Counted from the stretch's first letter, positions 4,601 to 14,173 are shown. The stretch is 24,426 nt of DNA from an uncultured Bacteroidaceae bacterium (GCA_934394435.1 CAKRRN010000038.1:1-24426), one strand, 5' to 3'. Notes: generated by a model not told the origin, from the sequence alone. Program-made: numbers and translations.

Positions 4601-7027
4601 ATGACTGAGATACGAAGCAACGCAGAGGTATGGGACGTTTTTGGACATTCTGGACTACTGGGCATCATGTTGATGGCTTTAGCCGTGTTGATGGCTACTT
4701 TTGTGTATTGCCGAAGGGACACGCAGAGCAGAACCTGGTGGAAATGGATTGAAAATCATCTCTACATTGGCTTTGCCTTCTGTTGGCTCTTTGGTTTTGC
4801 AGTGTACGCCACAGGAATGCTTGTGGCAACAGGGCTTGATACCAATTCTGGTAGGTTGTCTGCCGACCTTATGCTTCGCCTTCTCTGTGTTGCTCCAATG
4901 GCTGTTGTTCATGCTTTTGGCATGTTTGGCTTGCAAAGTGATGTCAGTGAGGTGCACTCTGCGCTCACAGACAATCTCTTGTACATGACGTTGTTTTCTG
5001 CTGCACACTTCTGTGCCGCATGTGTGAGCACCTTGTTCGTCATCAAGCATTTTGGCTACAATGTAATCTCAAACTTACATTTGTGGGGCACGTCACAGTT
5101 TGGAGGTGGTAGGGAGGAACTGTTTGTCTTTTGGGGAACCAATGAGCCTTCCTTTCATCTGGCTATGGATATCAAGCAACATTCACGTGTGGCAGCGAGA
5201 AGCAGAACGGTCATCGTCAGAACGACGGATAGACTTGATGAGGATGATTCGCGCACGACTCTGGAGCGCTTCTTCAACTTTTTCTCTGTGAGAAACCATG
5301 AGCTGGAGAAGTTGCGGAAACTGGAGTGCTTTACAGCCCATTCGTTTCGAAGACTGTCGAGGTTGGAGTTCGAGGCTGGGGCAGAAAGAGGCGAAAAGCC
5401 AGTAAGGGTGCTGCAGGACAGGTTGAACCTCCCATCTTTAGCACGTCTGGTGAACAAGACAGAGTCGCATGTGCACATCTTCTTCTTGGGCGATAGTGAG
5501 CAGGACAATGTCAGAGCTGTGTGTAATATTCTAAAGGACAGTAGTCTGCTTGAATATGCCCAGGAGCATCACGTCACGGTATATTGCCACGCGCACTATG
5601 ATAGCGTGAACCGTGTGGCGGAGAACTGGTCAGCGAGTGGGAATGTGAAAGTGCAGATTGTGGATCCCTCTCACGAAAGCATCAATCTGCTAAAGGAGAA
5701 TGCAGATTGGCACCCTGTACGTTGCCTTGGGAAAATAAATACAGAGAGTAATCCTGGTACTACGGATGACTTATTCTGCTCACTGGTTGTGGGATTTGGA
5801 CAGACGGGTAGGGATGCCTTACGCTTCCTCTACGAGTATGGTACCTTTGTGGACCAGTCTTCTACGATGGACAACGTAAAAAGGTCTGGATTCCTATGTC
5901 ACGTCGTAGACGAAAAGATGGATGCTGACGCTGATGCATTCTTCGTTCAGGCACCAGCATTGCAGCGTGTGCATAATCGTTGCGTGGAAGGTATCTGCAT
6001 AGAGACGCATCAGACGTATGCTGGGTCTGATGATTACTACAAGGTGCTGTCTGGAATCTGTCGGCAGCTCAACTATGTGGTGGTCGCTTTGGGAGACGAT
6101 GAGCGAAATATATCTACGGCTGTAGACCTTTATGAGTTCATACGGAGAAGGCGAGCAGAGGATGAGCTGAGGAGGCTCAGAATCTTTGTCGTGTGTAAGA
6201 GCGATGCAATGGAGCCTTATGTCAGACGGATTGCTGACTTTTACAATCAGGCAAACTCCCACAGAGCTAAGATAGCAGCTAATGGAGAAGCAGAGATGCC
6301 TCCAAGTCCTATTGTCGTGGTGGGAACCATCGGACAACTTTATACCTATGAGAGAATCGTTGGACAACAGTTTGTGCAGAGGGGACGTGCTTATAACGAA
6401 ACCTATTGCAAGGTGAGTGGAAATGAAGGTAAGAAGGATGTGTGGAATACCCGACGATCGTATTGGACAGAAGAAGGTGGGCTGGACGGCTTCAGTAGGT
6501 TACGACGTCAGGAGGGGCAGGATGTGTCGAATGCTTACCATGCTCTGACCAAGATGTCCATTATGGATTATGTGACAAGAGAGAGACCCGATATGATACA
6601 CCTTAGAGCTGCGTTGGATCACCATCAAGAGGCTCCAACCTTCGAACGCAGACTGACAGAACGCAATCAGCCTGTTGGAGATAAGACGGGGGGGATGAAA
6701 GGAAACGATATTGTGGTGAGAGGAGACTTCAGCAAGGCGGAGCAAAGACTTCTTCATAATCTGGCTCGTATGGAGCACTTGCGTTGGAATGCTGCCCATG
6801 AGCTAATGGGATATGTGCCCTATGACTATAAGGCTTACCCCGATGCAAAGGGGCTTGTGGGCGAAGCAAGTGCTCACCAATGTAATGAGCAATATCGGTT
6901 GCACAACTGTCTTATTCCCTGGAAAGACCTTGACAAAGAGTCTGTGGCTGCCAGTTCGTCTGCCTATAGTCCCGACTATAAACTCTTTGACTACTGTGTC
7001 ATTACCACCAGCATAAGGCTACACTAA
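4601..7027 (+). CDS. Four-TM protein with tandem Rossmann/RCK-like domains and C-terminal RyR domain
   Basis: The product is 808 residues. Four hydrophobic segments (about 17-37, 54-77, 88-111, 124-148) form an N-terminal membrane unit. A large cytoplasmic part follows. A first Rossmann-like unit begins with ELFVFWGTNE (W178-E182), has strands TVIVRT and HIFFLGD and runs to about 385. A second begins with LVVGFGQTGRDAL, where G398-x-G400-x-x-G403 is the dinucleotide-binding glycine motif, and continues with YVVVALGDDERN and RIFVVCKSD, as in TrkA/KTN (RCK) domains. The last 90 residues are an RyR domain: RMEHLRW (723-729) and HNCLIPW (768-774), the two hallmark motifs. RCK domains bind NAD(H) or nucleotides and gate potassium transporters; RyR domains in bacteria are thought to sense ligands. 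A nucleotide-gated channel or membrane sensor is my inference. The alpha-galactosidase gene follows 57 bp later, perhaps co-transcribed. Confidence 0.75.
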   Translation: MTEIRSNAEVWDVFGHSGLLGIMLMALAVLMATFVYCRRDTQSRTWWKWIENHLYIGFAFCWLFGFAVYATGMLVATGLDTNSGRLSADLMLRLLCVAPMAVVHAFGMFGLQSDVSEVHSALTDNLLYMTLFSAAHFCAACVSTLFVIKHFGYNVISNLHLWGTSQFGGGREELFVFWGTNEPSFHLAMDIKQHSRVAARSRTVIVRTTDRLDEDDSRTTLERFFNFFSVRNHELEKLRKLECFTAHSFRRLSRLEFEAGAERGEKPVRVLQDRLNLPSLARLVNKTESHVHIFFLGDSEQDNVRAVCNILKDSSLLEYAQEHHVTVYCHAHYDSVNRVAENWSASGNVKVQIVDPSHESINLLKENADWHPVRCLGKINTESNPGTTDDLFCSLVVGFGQTGRDALRFLYEYGTFVDQSSTMDNVKRSGFLCHVVDEKMDADADAFFVQAPALQRVHNRCVEGICIETHQTYAGSDDYYKVLSGICRQLNYVVVALGDDERNISTAVDLYEFIRRRRAEDELRRLRIFVVCKSDAMEPYVRRIADFYNQANSHRAKIAANGEAEMPPSPIVVVGTIGQLYTYERIVGQQFVQRGRAYNETYCKVSGNEGKKDVWNTRRSYWTEEGGLDGFSRLRRQEGQDVSNAYHALTKMSIMDYVTRERPDMIHLRAALDHHQEAPTFERRLTERNQPVGDKTGGMKGNDIVVRGDFSKAEQRLLHNLARMEHLRWNAAHELMGYVPYDYKAYPDAKGLVGEASAHQCNEQYRLHNCLIPWKDLDKESVAASSSAYSPDYKLFDYCVITTSIRLH

Positions 7028-7084
7028 TGGGCAGAGAGTTCTGCACTCTTCCTACGAAATGATAATCATCAAAAAAAAATAAGA

Positions 7085-9265
7085 ATGAGAAAAACAATTT
7101 TGGCTATTATTGCCTTTTGCCAGATGTCCGTTGTGGTATCTGCGCAAAAGACTATTTGCGTGTCAACGGAGAAGACCGATCTGGTGATGCAAGTATCTCC
7201 TAAAGGACGCCTCTATCAGGTGTACTTGGGTGATAAATTGAGCAATCCCTCTGACTATGCCCACCTTCGTTGGGATGTGTATGCGGCATCAGACGGATCT
7301 GTCTGCCAGCGAGGTCATGAGGTCTATGCAACATCAGGTGCGGAGGATTTCTTCGAACCCGCTGTGGCTGTGACTCATGCCGATGGGAATATGACTACTT
7401 ATCTCTATTTCCAGTCTATGGAAGAGAAACCTCTGAAGGGGGGGATGGAGACCATCATTACCTTGACAGACAAGGAGTATCCTCTGACCGTGAAACTGCA
7501 TTATCAGAGCTATTATAAAGAAAATGTCATCAAGGCGTGGAGTGAGATATCCCATCAAGAGAAGTCACCTGTCACTCTGTGGCGTTATGCCTCAACGATG
7601 CTCTACTTCAGAAGCTCCAAATATTATGTGACCACCTATCATGGTGACTGGGCCAAAGAGGGACAGCCCGAGACGACACTCCTTACCGCAGGCAAGAAGA
7701 TTGTGGATACCAAACTGGGTACACGTGCTGCTATGCAGGAAGAGCCTTTCTTTGAACTTGGTTTTGACGCGCCAGCCCGAGAGAACGAGGGTAGGGTAAT
7801 GCTGGGCACAATCGGGTGGCCAGGCAATTTCCGTTTTACTTTTGAGGTTGACAATGTAGGTGCGTTGCGTGTGATACCAGCCATCAATCCTTATGCTTCT
7901 GATTATAAGCTGAAGGCAGGTGAGGTGTTTACGACACCAGAGTTTATATTCACGCTGAGTGATAATGGGATAGGAGAAGCGTCACGTAATCTGCATGATT
8001 GGGCGCGACAGTATCAAGTGAATATGGGGACCGAGGACCGGTTGACCCTCCTTAATAACTGGGAGAATACAGGATTTAATTTCAATCAGCAGAGCTTGGC
8101 TGAACTGATGAAGGACGCCAAGGATTTGGGTGTCGACATGTTCCTGCTGGATGATGGATGGTTTGCAAACAAATATCCCCGTAAGGACGACCATGCGGGA
8201 TTGGGTGACTGGGAAGCTACTAAAGATAAACTGCCTGACGGAATTCCTGGATTGGTACGGGATGCTAAAAAGGCAGGGGTGAAGTTTGGTATATGGATAG
8301 AGCCAGAGATGGTTAATCCCAAGAGCGAACTTTTCGAAAAGCATCCAGATTGGGTTATTATGCAACCCAACCGTGAGACTTATTACTATCGCAACCAGCT
8401 GGTGCTTGACATCTCTAATCCTAAGGTGCAGGATTATGTCTATGGTATAGTAGACCGCATTATGACGGAGAACCCAGAGGTGGCATACTTCAAGTGGGAC
8501 TGCAACAGCGTTATCACAAACATATATTCCCCTTATCATAAAAAGGAGCAAGGCAATTTCTATATTGACCATGTGCGAGGTATATATAATGTGTTGACAC
8601 GCATTCACGACAAATGGCCTCACTTGCCCATGATGCTTTGCTCTGGAGGCGGTGGCCGTATGGACTACGAGATGCTCAAGTATTTTACAGAGTTCTGGTG
8701 CTCTGACGATACTGATCCTTATGAACGCATCTATATTCAGTGGAGCCTCTCAAAGTTCTTCCCATCAAAGACTATGGGTTCGCATGTCACTAACTGGAAT
8801 CGGCGTACAAGTGTGAAGTTCCGTACCGATGTATGTAGCTCCTGTAAGTTGGGATTTGATATTGACCTCAAGTCACTCTCACCGGAGGAGTATAAGTTCG
8901 TACAGCAGGCAGTGAAGAATTATAATAATCTGAAGCCTGTCATTCTTGAGGGCAACCAGTATCGTCTGATATCACCCTATGAGACCAACCATTGTGCCAT
9001 GAACTATGTGTCTAAGGACCGTCAGCGTGCGGTATTGTTTGTTTACGACTTGCATCCGCGTTACGCAGAGCCGTTGATGAAAGTGAAGTTGCAGGGACTG
9101 GATGCCCAGAAGATTTACACGATAAGCGAAACAAACCTGATGCCTGGCGCACAGTCGGGGCTTGCGTGTAATGGCAAACAGTATAGTGGAGACTATCTGA
9201 TGAAGGTTGGATTGGATGTGCTCAGCTCCAGAGAGGGAAGTAGCCGTGTGATTCTGCTAGAGTGA
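7085..9265 (+). CDS. Secreted alpha-galactosidase, GH36
   Basis: The product is 726 residues with a signal peptide (MRKTILAIIAFCQMSVVVSAQ), so it acts in the periplasm or outside. GH36 enzymes remove terminal alpha-1,6-galactose from raffinose-type oligosaccharides and galactomannan by a retaining mechanism. The N-terminal beta-supersandwich covers about residues 25-320. The catalytic barrel has LLDDGWF, GLGDWEA, GIWIEPEMVNPKSEL, the nucleophile D472 in YFKWDCNS, CSGGGGRMDYEML, and SDDTDPYER (541 onward) holding the acid/base Asp. GSHVTNW and a C-terminal beta-domain follow. Size and motif order are those of canonical GH36. No consensus promoter lies in the 57-bp gap to the RyR-domain gene, so read-through is likely. 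A strong hairpin terminator follows at 9301. Confidence 0.92.
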   Translation: MRKTILAIIAFCQMSVVVSAQKTICVSTEKTDLVMQVSPKGRLYQVYLGDKLSNPSDYAHLRWDVYAASDGSVCQRGHEVYATSGAEDFFEPAVAVTHADGNMTTYLYFQSMEEKPLKGGMETIITLTDKEYPLTVKLHYQSYYKENVIKAWSEISHQEKSPVTLWRYASTMLYFRSSKYYVTTYHGDWAKEGQPETTLLTAGKKIVDTKLGTRAAMQEEPFFELGFDAPARENEGRVMLGTIGWPGNFRFTFEVDNVGALRVIPAINPYASDYKLKAGEVFTTPEFIFTLSDNGIGEASRNLHDWARQYQVNMGTEDRLTLLNNWENTGFNFNQQSLAELMKDAKDLGVDMFLLDDGWFANKYPRKDDHAGLGDWEATKDKLPDGIPGLVRDAKKAGVKFGIWIEPEMVNPKSELFEKHPDWVIMQPNRETYYYRNQLVLDISNPKVQDYVYGIVDRIMTENPEVAYFKWDCNSVITNIYSPYHKKEQGNFYIDHVRGIYNVLTRIHDKWPHLPMMLCSGGGGRMDYEMLKYFTEFWCSDDTDPYERIYIQWSLSKFFPSKTMGSHVTNWNRRTSVKFRTDVCSSCKLGFDIDLKSLSPEEYKFVQQAVKNYNNLKPVILEGNQYRLISPYETNHCAMNYVSKDRQRAVLFVYDLHPRYAEPLMKVKLQGLDAQKIYTISETNLMPGAQSGLACNGKQYSGDYLMKVGLDVLSSREGSSRVILLE

Positions 9266-9300
9266 TTCTTCGCTCTAACGAACGATTTGGGATAAACGAA

Positions 9301-9343
9301 CAAAGCCACAGACTTTAAGAAAAGAGTCTGTGGCTTTGCTTTT
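9301..9343. terminator. Bidirectional hairpin terminator between convergent genes
   Basis: CAAAGCCACAGACT (9301-9314) pairs perfectly with AGTCTGTGGCTTTG (9325-9338), a 14-bp stem with a 10-nt loop, followed by CTTTTAC. It lies 35 bp after the alpha-galactosidase stop and about 70 bp after the stop of the convergent metalloprotease gene, so it can serve both. Confidence 0.8.
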
Positions 9344-9411
9344 ACTTATCAGGATGAGAGTCCTCCCTCTCTACGAGGAGATTGGGAGCATGCCCTCTCC
9401 TCAAAGAAATG

Positions 9412-11973
9412 TTACTTCCAGGTGAGTTCGCGACCTATCTGGTCGTATATGTAGGTCCAATGGGCACGGCTCTCAGCGTCGCGACCTGTCTGGCTTGCGC
9501 GTTTGGTGAGGGTCTGCAGTTGCTGTAGGGTATAGAGCACAGCAGGCTGGATGTCACTGTTGCTGTTGCCATGAGCACGGCAGAGGTTGGTAAGCATCTC
9601 GTTTTGCAGAGCTTGACGATAGGGTGATACCTTCTCGCCTGTGCGTGCTTCTGAGAACACCAGGTTGGTGAGGTCTGTCAAGTAGGCTTGTGGCGAGTAG
9701 AGTTCATTCATGTAGTCCAGACGATTCATTAGCAGACGCATGGCATAGGTGCCCACTTTCTTCGTCAGTTCTACAGGCTCAGCTTCCAAGCGTCGTGCAT
9801 AGCTCATATCACGTAGCCACATGGGTTCGTGCAGAACTTGCTCATTCATGAACTTTAGTGCGGCTTTCTGCTTGTCCAGAGGTTGTGGTTCGTACTTGTC
9901 ACCGTCTTGATTCTTGGTGCGGTAGGTAATGCGTGTGCCACCGATGTTGCGTGCCACGTGTCCGCAGTATCGCATAAACTGTCCGCGTATCTGTCCGTAC
10001 ATGCGTCCCAGAGCCTCGCCATAGATGTCTTTGGAGTCATCGTTGGTCCATTCGGGAAGGCGGCTTATCTCATACTTTAGGTTGAGTATGCCGTAAGTGC
10101 TTGCCTTCACAGCATCATCGCCCAGGTCTTCAGTCTGTCTGCGTGGATCGAGCTGTCCTTCGTTTGTCTCTCCGTCGCCCCACCATAGGCGTGGGTTCTC
10201 TTGGCTTTTGGCAGTCATTTCCTCCATCATCTGATGATCTTCATCCTCGTCTTTTGCATCAGGCAGATAGGTGTAACCCCAACGTATGGCCCAGTCATCG
10301 TAGTCGTTGATGCGTGGAAAGATGCCTGCATGACTGATGTTGTCCTCGGGCTGTGCCACATAGTTGAAGCGTGCATAGTCCATGATACTTGGGGTGTGTC
10401 CGTGCGCTTCCACCCAAGCCTTGTTGCGCAGGCTGTCTACAGGTACTGTGCTTGATGAACCAAAGTTATGACGCAATCCCAGGGTGTGTCCCACCTCATG
10501 ACTGCTTACGAAGCGTATAAGCTGTCCCATGAGCTCTTCGCTGAAGTTCATTGTGCGGGCAGCGTCATCAATGCTACTTGCCTGCACCATGTACCAGTCG
10601 TGTACCAGACTCATCACATTGTGGTACCAGCAGATATGACTTTCCAGTATCTCACCTGTACGTGGGTCGTGCACATTAGGACCGTATGCGTTTTCAATGG
10701 GGCTGGCCAGATAGCGTATGCAACTGTAGCGTGCGTCCTCCATGCTCATGGTTGAGTCGTTCTCGGGCCATTCCTTTGCCATGATGGCATTCTTGAATCC
10801 TGCTTTCTCGAAAGCCTTCTGCCAGTCGTTGACACCCTGTATCAGGTACTTGCGCCACTGCTTGGGGGTGGCTGGGTCTATATAATAGATAATAGGCTTT
10901 GCTGGCTCTACCAGTTCCCCACGGCGCATCTTTTCTACGTCTTCTGGGCGTGGCTCCAGTCTCCATCTTGTAATAAACCGTTTGCCCTCCACACGCTGCT
11001 GGTCATCCGTGAAACTGGTGTAGCTGTCTGTAAAGTAACCCACGCGAGGGTCGTAGTATCGTCTCATCATCTGTTTCTCTGGCAAAAGGATGAAACTGAT
11101 GTTTAACCCCAGGGTTACCTTTCCTGTGCTTCTGGCTGCAGGTAGTGTGGATGTGGGGGCTGTGGCAAAGGTCTTCACCATGCGTACCTCTGTGTTCATG
11201 GGGAAGGACTTGATATCTTCTACATAACTCATGTCGCCCAGCATGCCTTGAAGGGCATATTGCTGTTTGACGTACTGAGGCAGTCCCAGAGCAGGGTTGT
11301 CCTGGTTGAAGAAGGGTGAAACCTTTATCTTATAGACCCCGTCTTTGTGACTTTCTATCTTGAAGGAACCTATGATGGGGTTTTCGTTGCTGATTTGTAT
11401 GGCGCGACTTATTTTCTGTGTAGAGTCAGCTACATTGATAATGAGGTTGGCACGAAGTAACATCTGGTCATCCTTACCCACCTGGAAATACACCGTCTGT
11501 TCGTTGACCTGCTCGCCACCGAACTTCCCGCTCTCTGCAGGAGTAGTGGTGTAGCGTGTGGTGGTGAGGAAGTCACGACCGATGAGGCTGTCGGCTATTT
11601 GGAAGAACCACTCGTTCTTTACCTTCGTCACATGGAAGAGTCCGTTGCGGTCGATGCTTGGCTTCTCCTCCTGAGGTTTTTGGGCTTGTTCGGGTTGCTG
11701 CCCCTTCTTGCCCTTCTTGCCTTTCTTATTGGCCTTCTTGCTCTGCTTCTTCTGGTCGGAATCTTTGTTCTTCTTGTTCTCCTTACCTTTCTTCTTGTTT
11801 GCTTTCTTGTCCTGTTCCTTTTGTTCAGAATCCTTGTTCTTCTTGTCTTTCTTGTCTTTCTTCTTCTTGGCGGTCTGCTCCGTCTTGTCCTTCTCCTTGT
11901 GGTCCTTGCCCTCAGAGGGAGTTGTGGTCAGCAAAAATGCTGCCAGCAGCAGACTCAGATACTTGATTCTCAT
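9412..11973 (-). CDS. Secreted zinc-dependent metalloprotease (DUF5117/DUF4953 type)
   Basis: From ATG 11973 the product is 853 residues. I chose this start because it gives a signal peptide (MRIKYLSLLLAAFLLTTTPSEG). A longer in-frame ORF to 12165 runs through the promoter and into uvrB. Residues 23-91 are an extreme Lys-rich tract containing a 23-residue tandem duplication (44-66 and 67-89). A DUF5118/DUF5117-like beta-rich region follows (NGLFHVTKVKNEWFFQI, RDFLTTTRY, YYDPRVGYF). The catalytic module has H492-E-V-G-H496-T-L-G499-L-R-H502, the metzincin HExxHxxGxxH zinc site, with PSIMDYARFN as the Met-turn about 40 residues later. Members of this Bacteroidetes family are exported zinc proteases of largely unknown substrate. 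The gene is monocistronic, convergent with the alpha-galactosidase gene and divergent from uvrB. Confidence 0.88.
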   Translation of the reverse strand: MRIKYLSLLLAAFLLTTTPSEGKDHKEKDKTEQTAKKKKDKKDKKNKDSEQKEQDKKANKKKGKENKKNKDSDQKKQSKKANKKGKKGKKGQQPEQAQKPQEEKPSIDRNGLFHVTKVKNEWFFQIADSLIGRDFLTTTRYTTTPAESGKFGGEQVNEQTVYFQVGKDDQMLLRANLIINVADSTQKISRAIQISNENPIIGSFKIESHKDGVYKIKVSPFFNQDNPALGLPQYVKQQYALQGMLGDMSYVEDIKSFPMNTEVRMVKTFATAPTSTLPAARSTGKVTLGLNISFILLPEKQMMRRYYDPRVGYFTDSYTSFTDDQQRVEGKRFITRWRLEPRPEDVEKMRRGELVEPAKPIIYYIDPATPKQWRKYLIQGVNDWQKAFEKAGFKNAIMAKEWPENDSTMSMEDARYSCIRYLASPIENAYGPNVHDPRTGEILESHICWYHNVMSLVHDWYMVQASSIDDAARTMNFSEELMGQLIRFVSSHEVGHTLGLRHNFGSSSTVPVDSLRNKAWVEAHGHTPSIMDYARFNYVAQPEDNISHAGIFPRINDYDDWAIRWGYTYLPDAKDEDEDHQMMEEMTAKSQENPRLWWGDGETNEGQLDPRRQTEDLGDDAVKASTYGILNLKYEISRLPEWTNDDSKDIYGEALGRMYGQIRGQFMRYCGHVARNIGGTRITYRTKNQDGDKYEPQPLDKQKAALKFMNEQVLHEPMWLRDMSYARRLEAEPVELTKKVGTYAMRLLMNRLDYMNELYSPQAYLTDLTNLVFSEARTGEKVSPYRQALQNEMLTNLCRAHGNSNSDIQPAVLYTLQQLQTLTKRASQTGRDAESRAHWTYIYDQIGRELTWK

Positions 11974-12057
11974 GTTTCTCGACTTTTTTGTATGTTTGTT
12001 GATTTTCTTAGCGTATGTAGAGTGAAATATAAGTATTGCTTTTCTCTTCTCTGTACG

Positions 12058-12065
12058 CAAAAGTA
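12058..12065 (-). promoter_or_regulatory. -7 element TACTTTTG for the metalloprotease gene
   Basis: The minus strand reads TACTTTTG, matching TAnnTTTG, 84 bp before the ATG at 11973. It is divergent to the uvrB promoter, with about 43 bp between the two -7 elements. Confidence 0.6.
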
Positions 12066-12084
12066 ATACATATTTTTGACCTTG

Positions 12085-12116
12085 TTGCCTGATAAATTGA
12101 AATTGTTGTAATTTTG
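12085..12116 (+). promoter_or_regulatory. uvrB promoter, TTG-N21-TAATTTTG
   Basis: TTG at 12085-12087 and TAATTTTG at 12109-12116 are separated by 21 bp. Only 11 bases separate the -7 element from the uvrB ATG at 12128, so the predicted leader is only a few nucleotides long. Confidence 0.65.
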
Positions 12117-12127
12117 CAGCATATTCT

Positions 12128-14173
12128 ATGGGAGACTTCAAACTCATATCCAAGTATAAACCCACGGGTGATCAGCCAGAGGCAATACGGCAACTCACCC
12201 AAGGGGTGCTCTCAGGAGTGCCAGCACAGACACTTTTGGGTGTTACGGGAAGTGGTAAGACCTTCACCGTAGCCAACGTTATTGCTCAGGTGAACAAGCC
12301 TACGCTTATCTTGAGCCATAACAAGACTCTTGCAGCGCAACTCTATGGCGAGATGAAGCAATTCTTTCCTGAGAACGCTGTAGAGTATTATGTCAGTTAC
12401 TATGACTATTACCAACCTGAAGCGTACATCCCCAGTACCGACACTTATATAGAGAAGGATCTTGCAATCAATCAAGAGATTGATAAGTTGCGCCTTGCTG
12501 CCACAAGTGCCTTGCTCTCAGGGCGAAAGGACGTGGTGGTGGTGAGCAGTGTGTCGTGTATCTATGGTATGGGTAACCCTTCGGCTTTCTATGAGAATCT
12601 GATAGAACTGCGTGTGGGGCAGCAAATGGATCGCCAACAACTGTTGCGCAGGTTGACAGACTGCCTGTATGTGCGCAATGATGTGGCTCTTGCACGTGGG
12701 CAGGTTAGAGTCAAAGGAGATACCGTAGATGTGGCATTGGCTTATGCTGACCAGATATTGCGTATAACCTTTTGGGGTGATGAAATAGAGTCGCTGGAGG
12801 AACTGGATCCTGTAAGTCTACATCGCATTGCCTCATTCGAGGATTATAAGGTGTATCCAGCAAACCTCTTTATGACCAGCCACGAGACACAGGAGCGCGC
12901 TATTCGTCAGATAGAAGCAGACTTGGCAGAGCAGGTAAGACTCTTTGAAGATGAGGGAAAACCTTTGGAGGCCAAAAGACTGCATGAACGTGTCACTTAT
13001 GATATGGAGATGATAAGGGAGCTGGGTCATTGCTCTGGTATAGAGAACTATAGTCGGTATTTCGATGGGCGTGAGCCTGGTACGCGACCTTATTGCCTGC
13101 TCGATTTCTTTCCTGAGGATTATCTTACGGTAATAGATGAAAGTCATGTGTCTGTGCCGCAGATAAGTGCCATGTATGGAGGAGACCGTGCACGCAAAAA
13201 CAATCTGGTAGAATATGGATTTCGCCTGCCTGCGGCACGTGATAATCGCCCTCTGCGTTTTGATGAGTTTCAGGAAATGACGCATCAAGTCATTTACGTG
13301 AGTGCAACTCCTGCTGACTATGAGTTGGCACAGAGCGAGGGTATTGTCGTAGAGCAACTTATTCGTCCTACAGGCTTGCCAGACCCGGTGATAGAAGTAC
13401 GTCCTACGCAGAACCAGGTTGATGACCTAATGGAAGAAATACAGGTTCGAATAGAACGTGGGGAACGTACTCTGGTGACTACTCTTACCAAGAGAATGGC
13501 TGAGGAACTGACCGAGTACCTGCAACGTCATGGTATAGAGACGGCTTATATTCATAGTGACGTGGATACTCTGGAGCGCGTTCGAATCATGAATGATTTG
13601 AGAGCTGGAGTTTACAATGTGTTGGTAGGTGTGAATCTTTTAAGAGAAGGCTTAGATTTACCAGAGGTGAGTCTGGTGGCTATATTGGATGCGGATAAGG
13701 AGGGATTTCTCCGTAGTCATCGGAGTCTTACGCAGACAGTAGGTCGTGCTGCCCGTAATCTCAACGGAAGAGCTATAATGTATGCCGACTGCATCACAGA
13801 AAGTATGGCTTTGACAATAGAGGAAACCAATCGTCGACGTCAGGTACAACTGGCCTATAACGAGGCTCATCACATCGTTCCAAAACAAATTGACAAAGCA
13901 CAAACGATGGCTGACTTGCTGCAGGCTGGTAATGCTAGTGAGCAGCGTGCCTATGTGGAACCCAAGCCTGGTGTTGCTCCTGTGGCGGCAGAACCTGTCC
14001 TAAGTATGCATACACCACAGCAGATGGAACGCGAGATAGAGACTTTGCGACGCAAGATGCAGAAGGCTGCCAAGGAACTGAACTTTGTGGATGCAGCCTT
14101 GCTACGTGACGAAATGCTACGCCTGCAGGCAGAATTAGACGAAAGAAATTCTGATTTGAATAACAAAAAATAA
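12128..14173 (+). CDS. uvrB: Excinuclease ABC subunit UvrB
   Basis: The product is 681 residues, the normal UvrB size. UvrB is the damage-verifying helicase-like subunit of nucleotide excision repair; it is loaded by UvrA and then recruits UvrC. Visible features are Walker A GVTGSGKT (38-45), the beta-hairpin region with YYVSYYDYYQPEAYIPS (about 90-107), the DESH Walker B box in VIDESHVSVPQ, helicase motifs VSATP, LTKRMAEELTEYL and VGVNLLREGLDLPEVSL, QTVGRAARN (motif VI), and a C-terminal UVR motif (EIETLRRKMQKAAKELNFV) for UvrC contact. The start MGDFKLISKYKPTGDQPEAI aligns with known UvrB N-termini. It has its own promoter with a very short leader. uvrA lies about 5.3 kb downstream on the same strand but in another unit. 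Confidence 0.98.
   Translation: MGDFKLISKYKPTGDQPEAIRQLTQGVLSGVPAQTLLGVTGSGKTFTVANVIAQVNKPTLILSHNKTLAAQLYGEMKQFFPENAVEYYVSYYDYYQPEAYIPSTDTYIEKDLAINQEIDKLRLAATSALLSGRKDVVVVSSVSCIYGMGNPSAFYENLIELRVGQQMDRQQLLRRLTDCLYVRNDVALARGQVRVKGDTVDVALAYADQILRITFWGDEIESLEELDPVSLHRIASFEDYKVYPANLFMTSHETQERAIRQIEADLAEQVRLFEDEGKPLEAKRLHERVTYDMEMIRELGHCSGIENYSRYFDGREPGTRPYCLLDFFPEDYLTVIDESHVSVPQISAMYGGDRARKNNLVEYGFRLPAARDNRPLRFDEFQEMTHQVIYVSATPADYELAQSEGIVVEQLIRPTGLPDPVIEVRPTQNQVDDLMEEIQVRIERGERTLVTTLTKRMAEELTEYLQRHGIETAYIHSDVDTLERVRIMNDLRAGVYNVLVGVNLLREGLDLPEVSLVAILDADKEGFLRSHRSLTQTVGRAARNLNGRAIMYADCITESMALTIEETNRRRQVQLAYNEAHHIVPKQIDKAQTMADLLQAGNASEQRAYVEPKPGVAPVAAEPVLSMHTPQQMEREIETLRRKMQKAAKELNFVDAALLRDEMLRLQAELDERNSDLNNKK

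Noticed and set aside
9375..9402. 7-bp hairpin (GAGGAGA/TCTCCTC) after the metalloprotease stop as a second terminator
   Set aside because: Stem is short and no T-run follows it on the minus strand; the 14-bp hairpin at 9301-9338 is a far better candidate.
11599..12066. Plus-strand ORF encoding a Leu-rich membrane-like protein
   Set aside because: It is the antisense of the Lys-rich tract of the metalloprotease; AAG/AAA-rich codons read backwards give CTT/TTC, hence Leu/Phe. No start context or promoter.
11974..12165. 64-residue N-terminal extension of the metalloprotease
   Set aside because: It would overlap uvrB and run through the gene's own -7 element at 12058-12065; the downstream ATG at 11973 gives a proper signal peptide.
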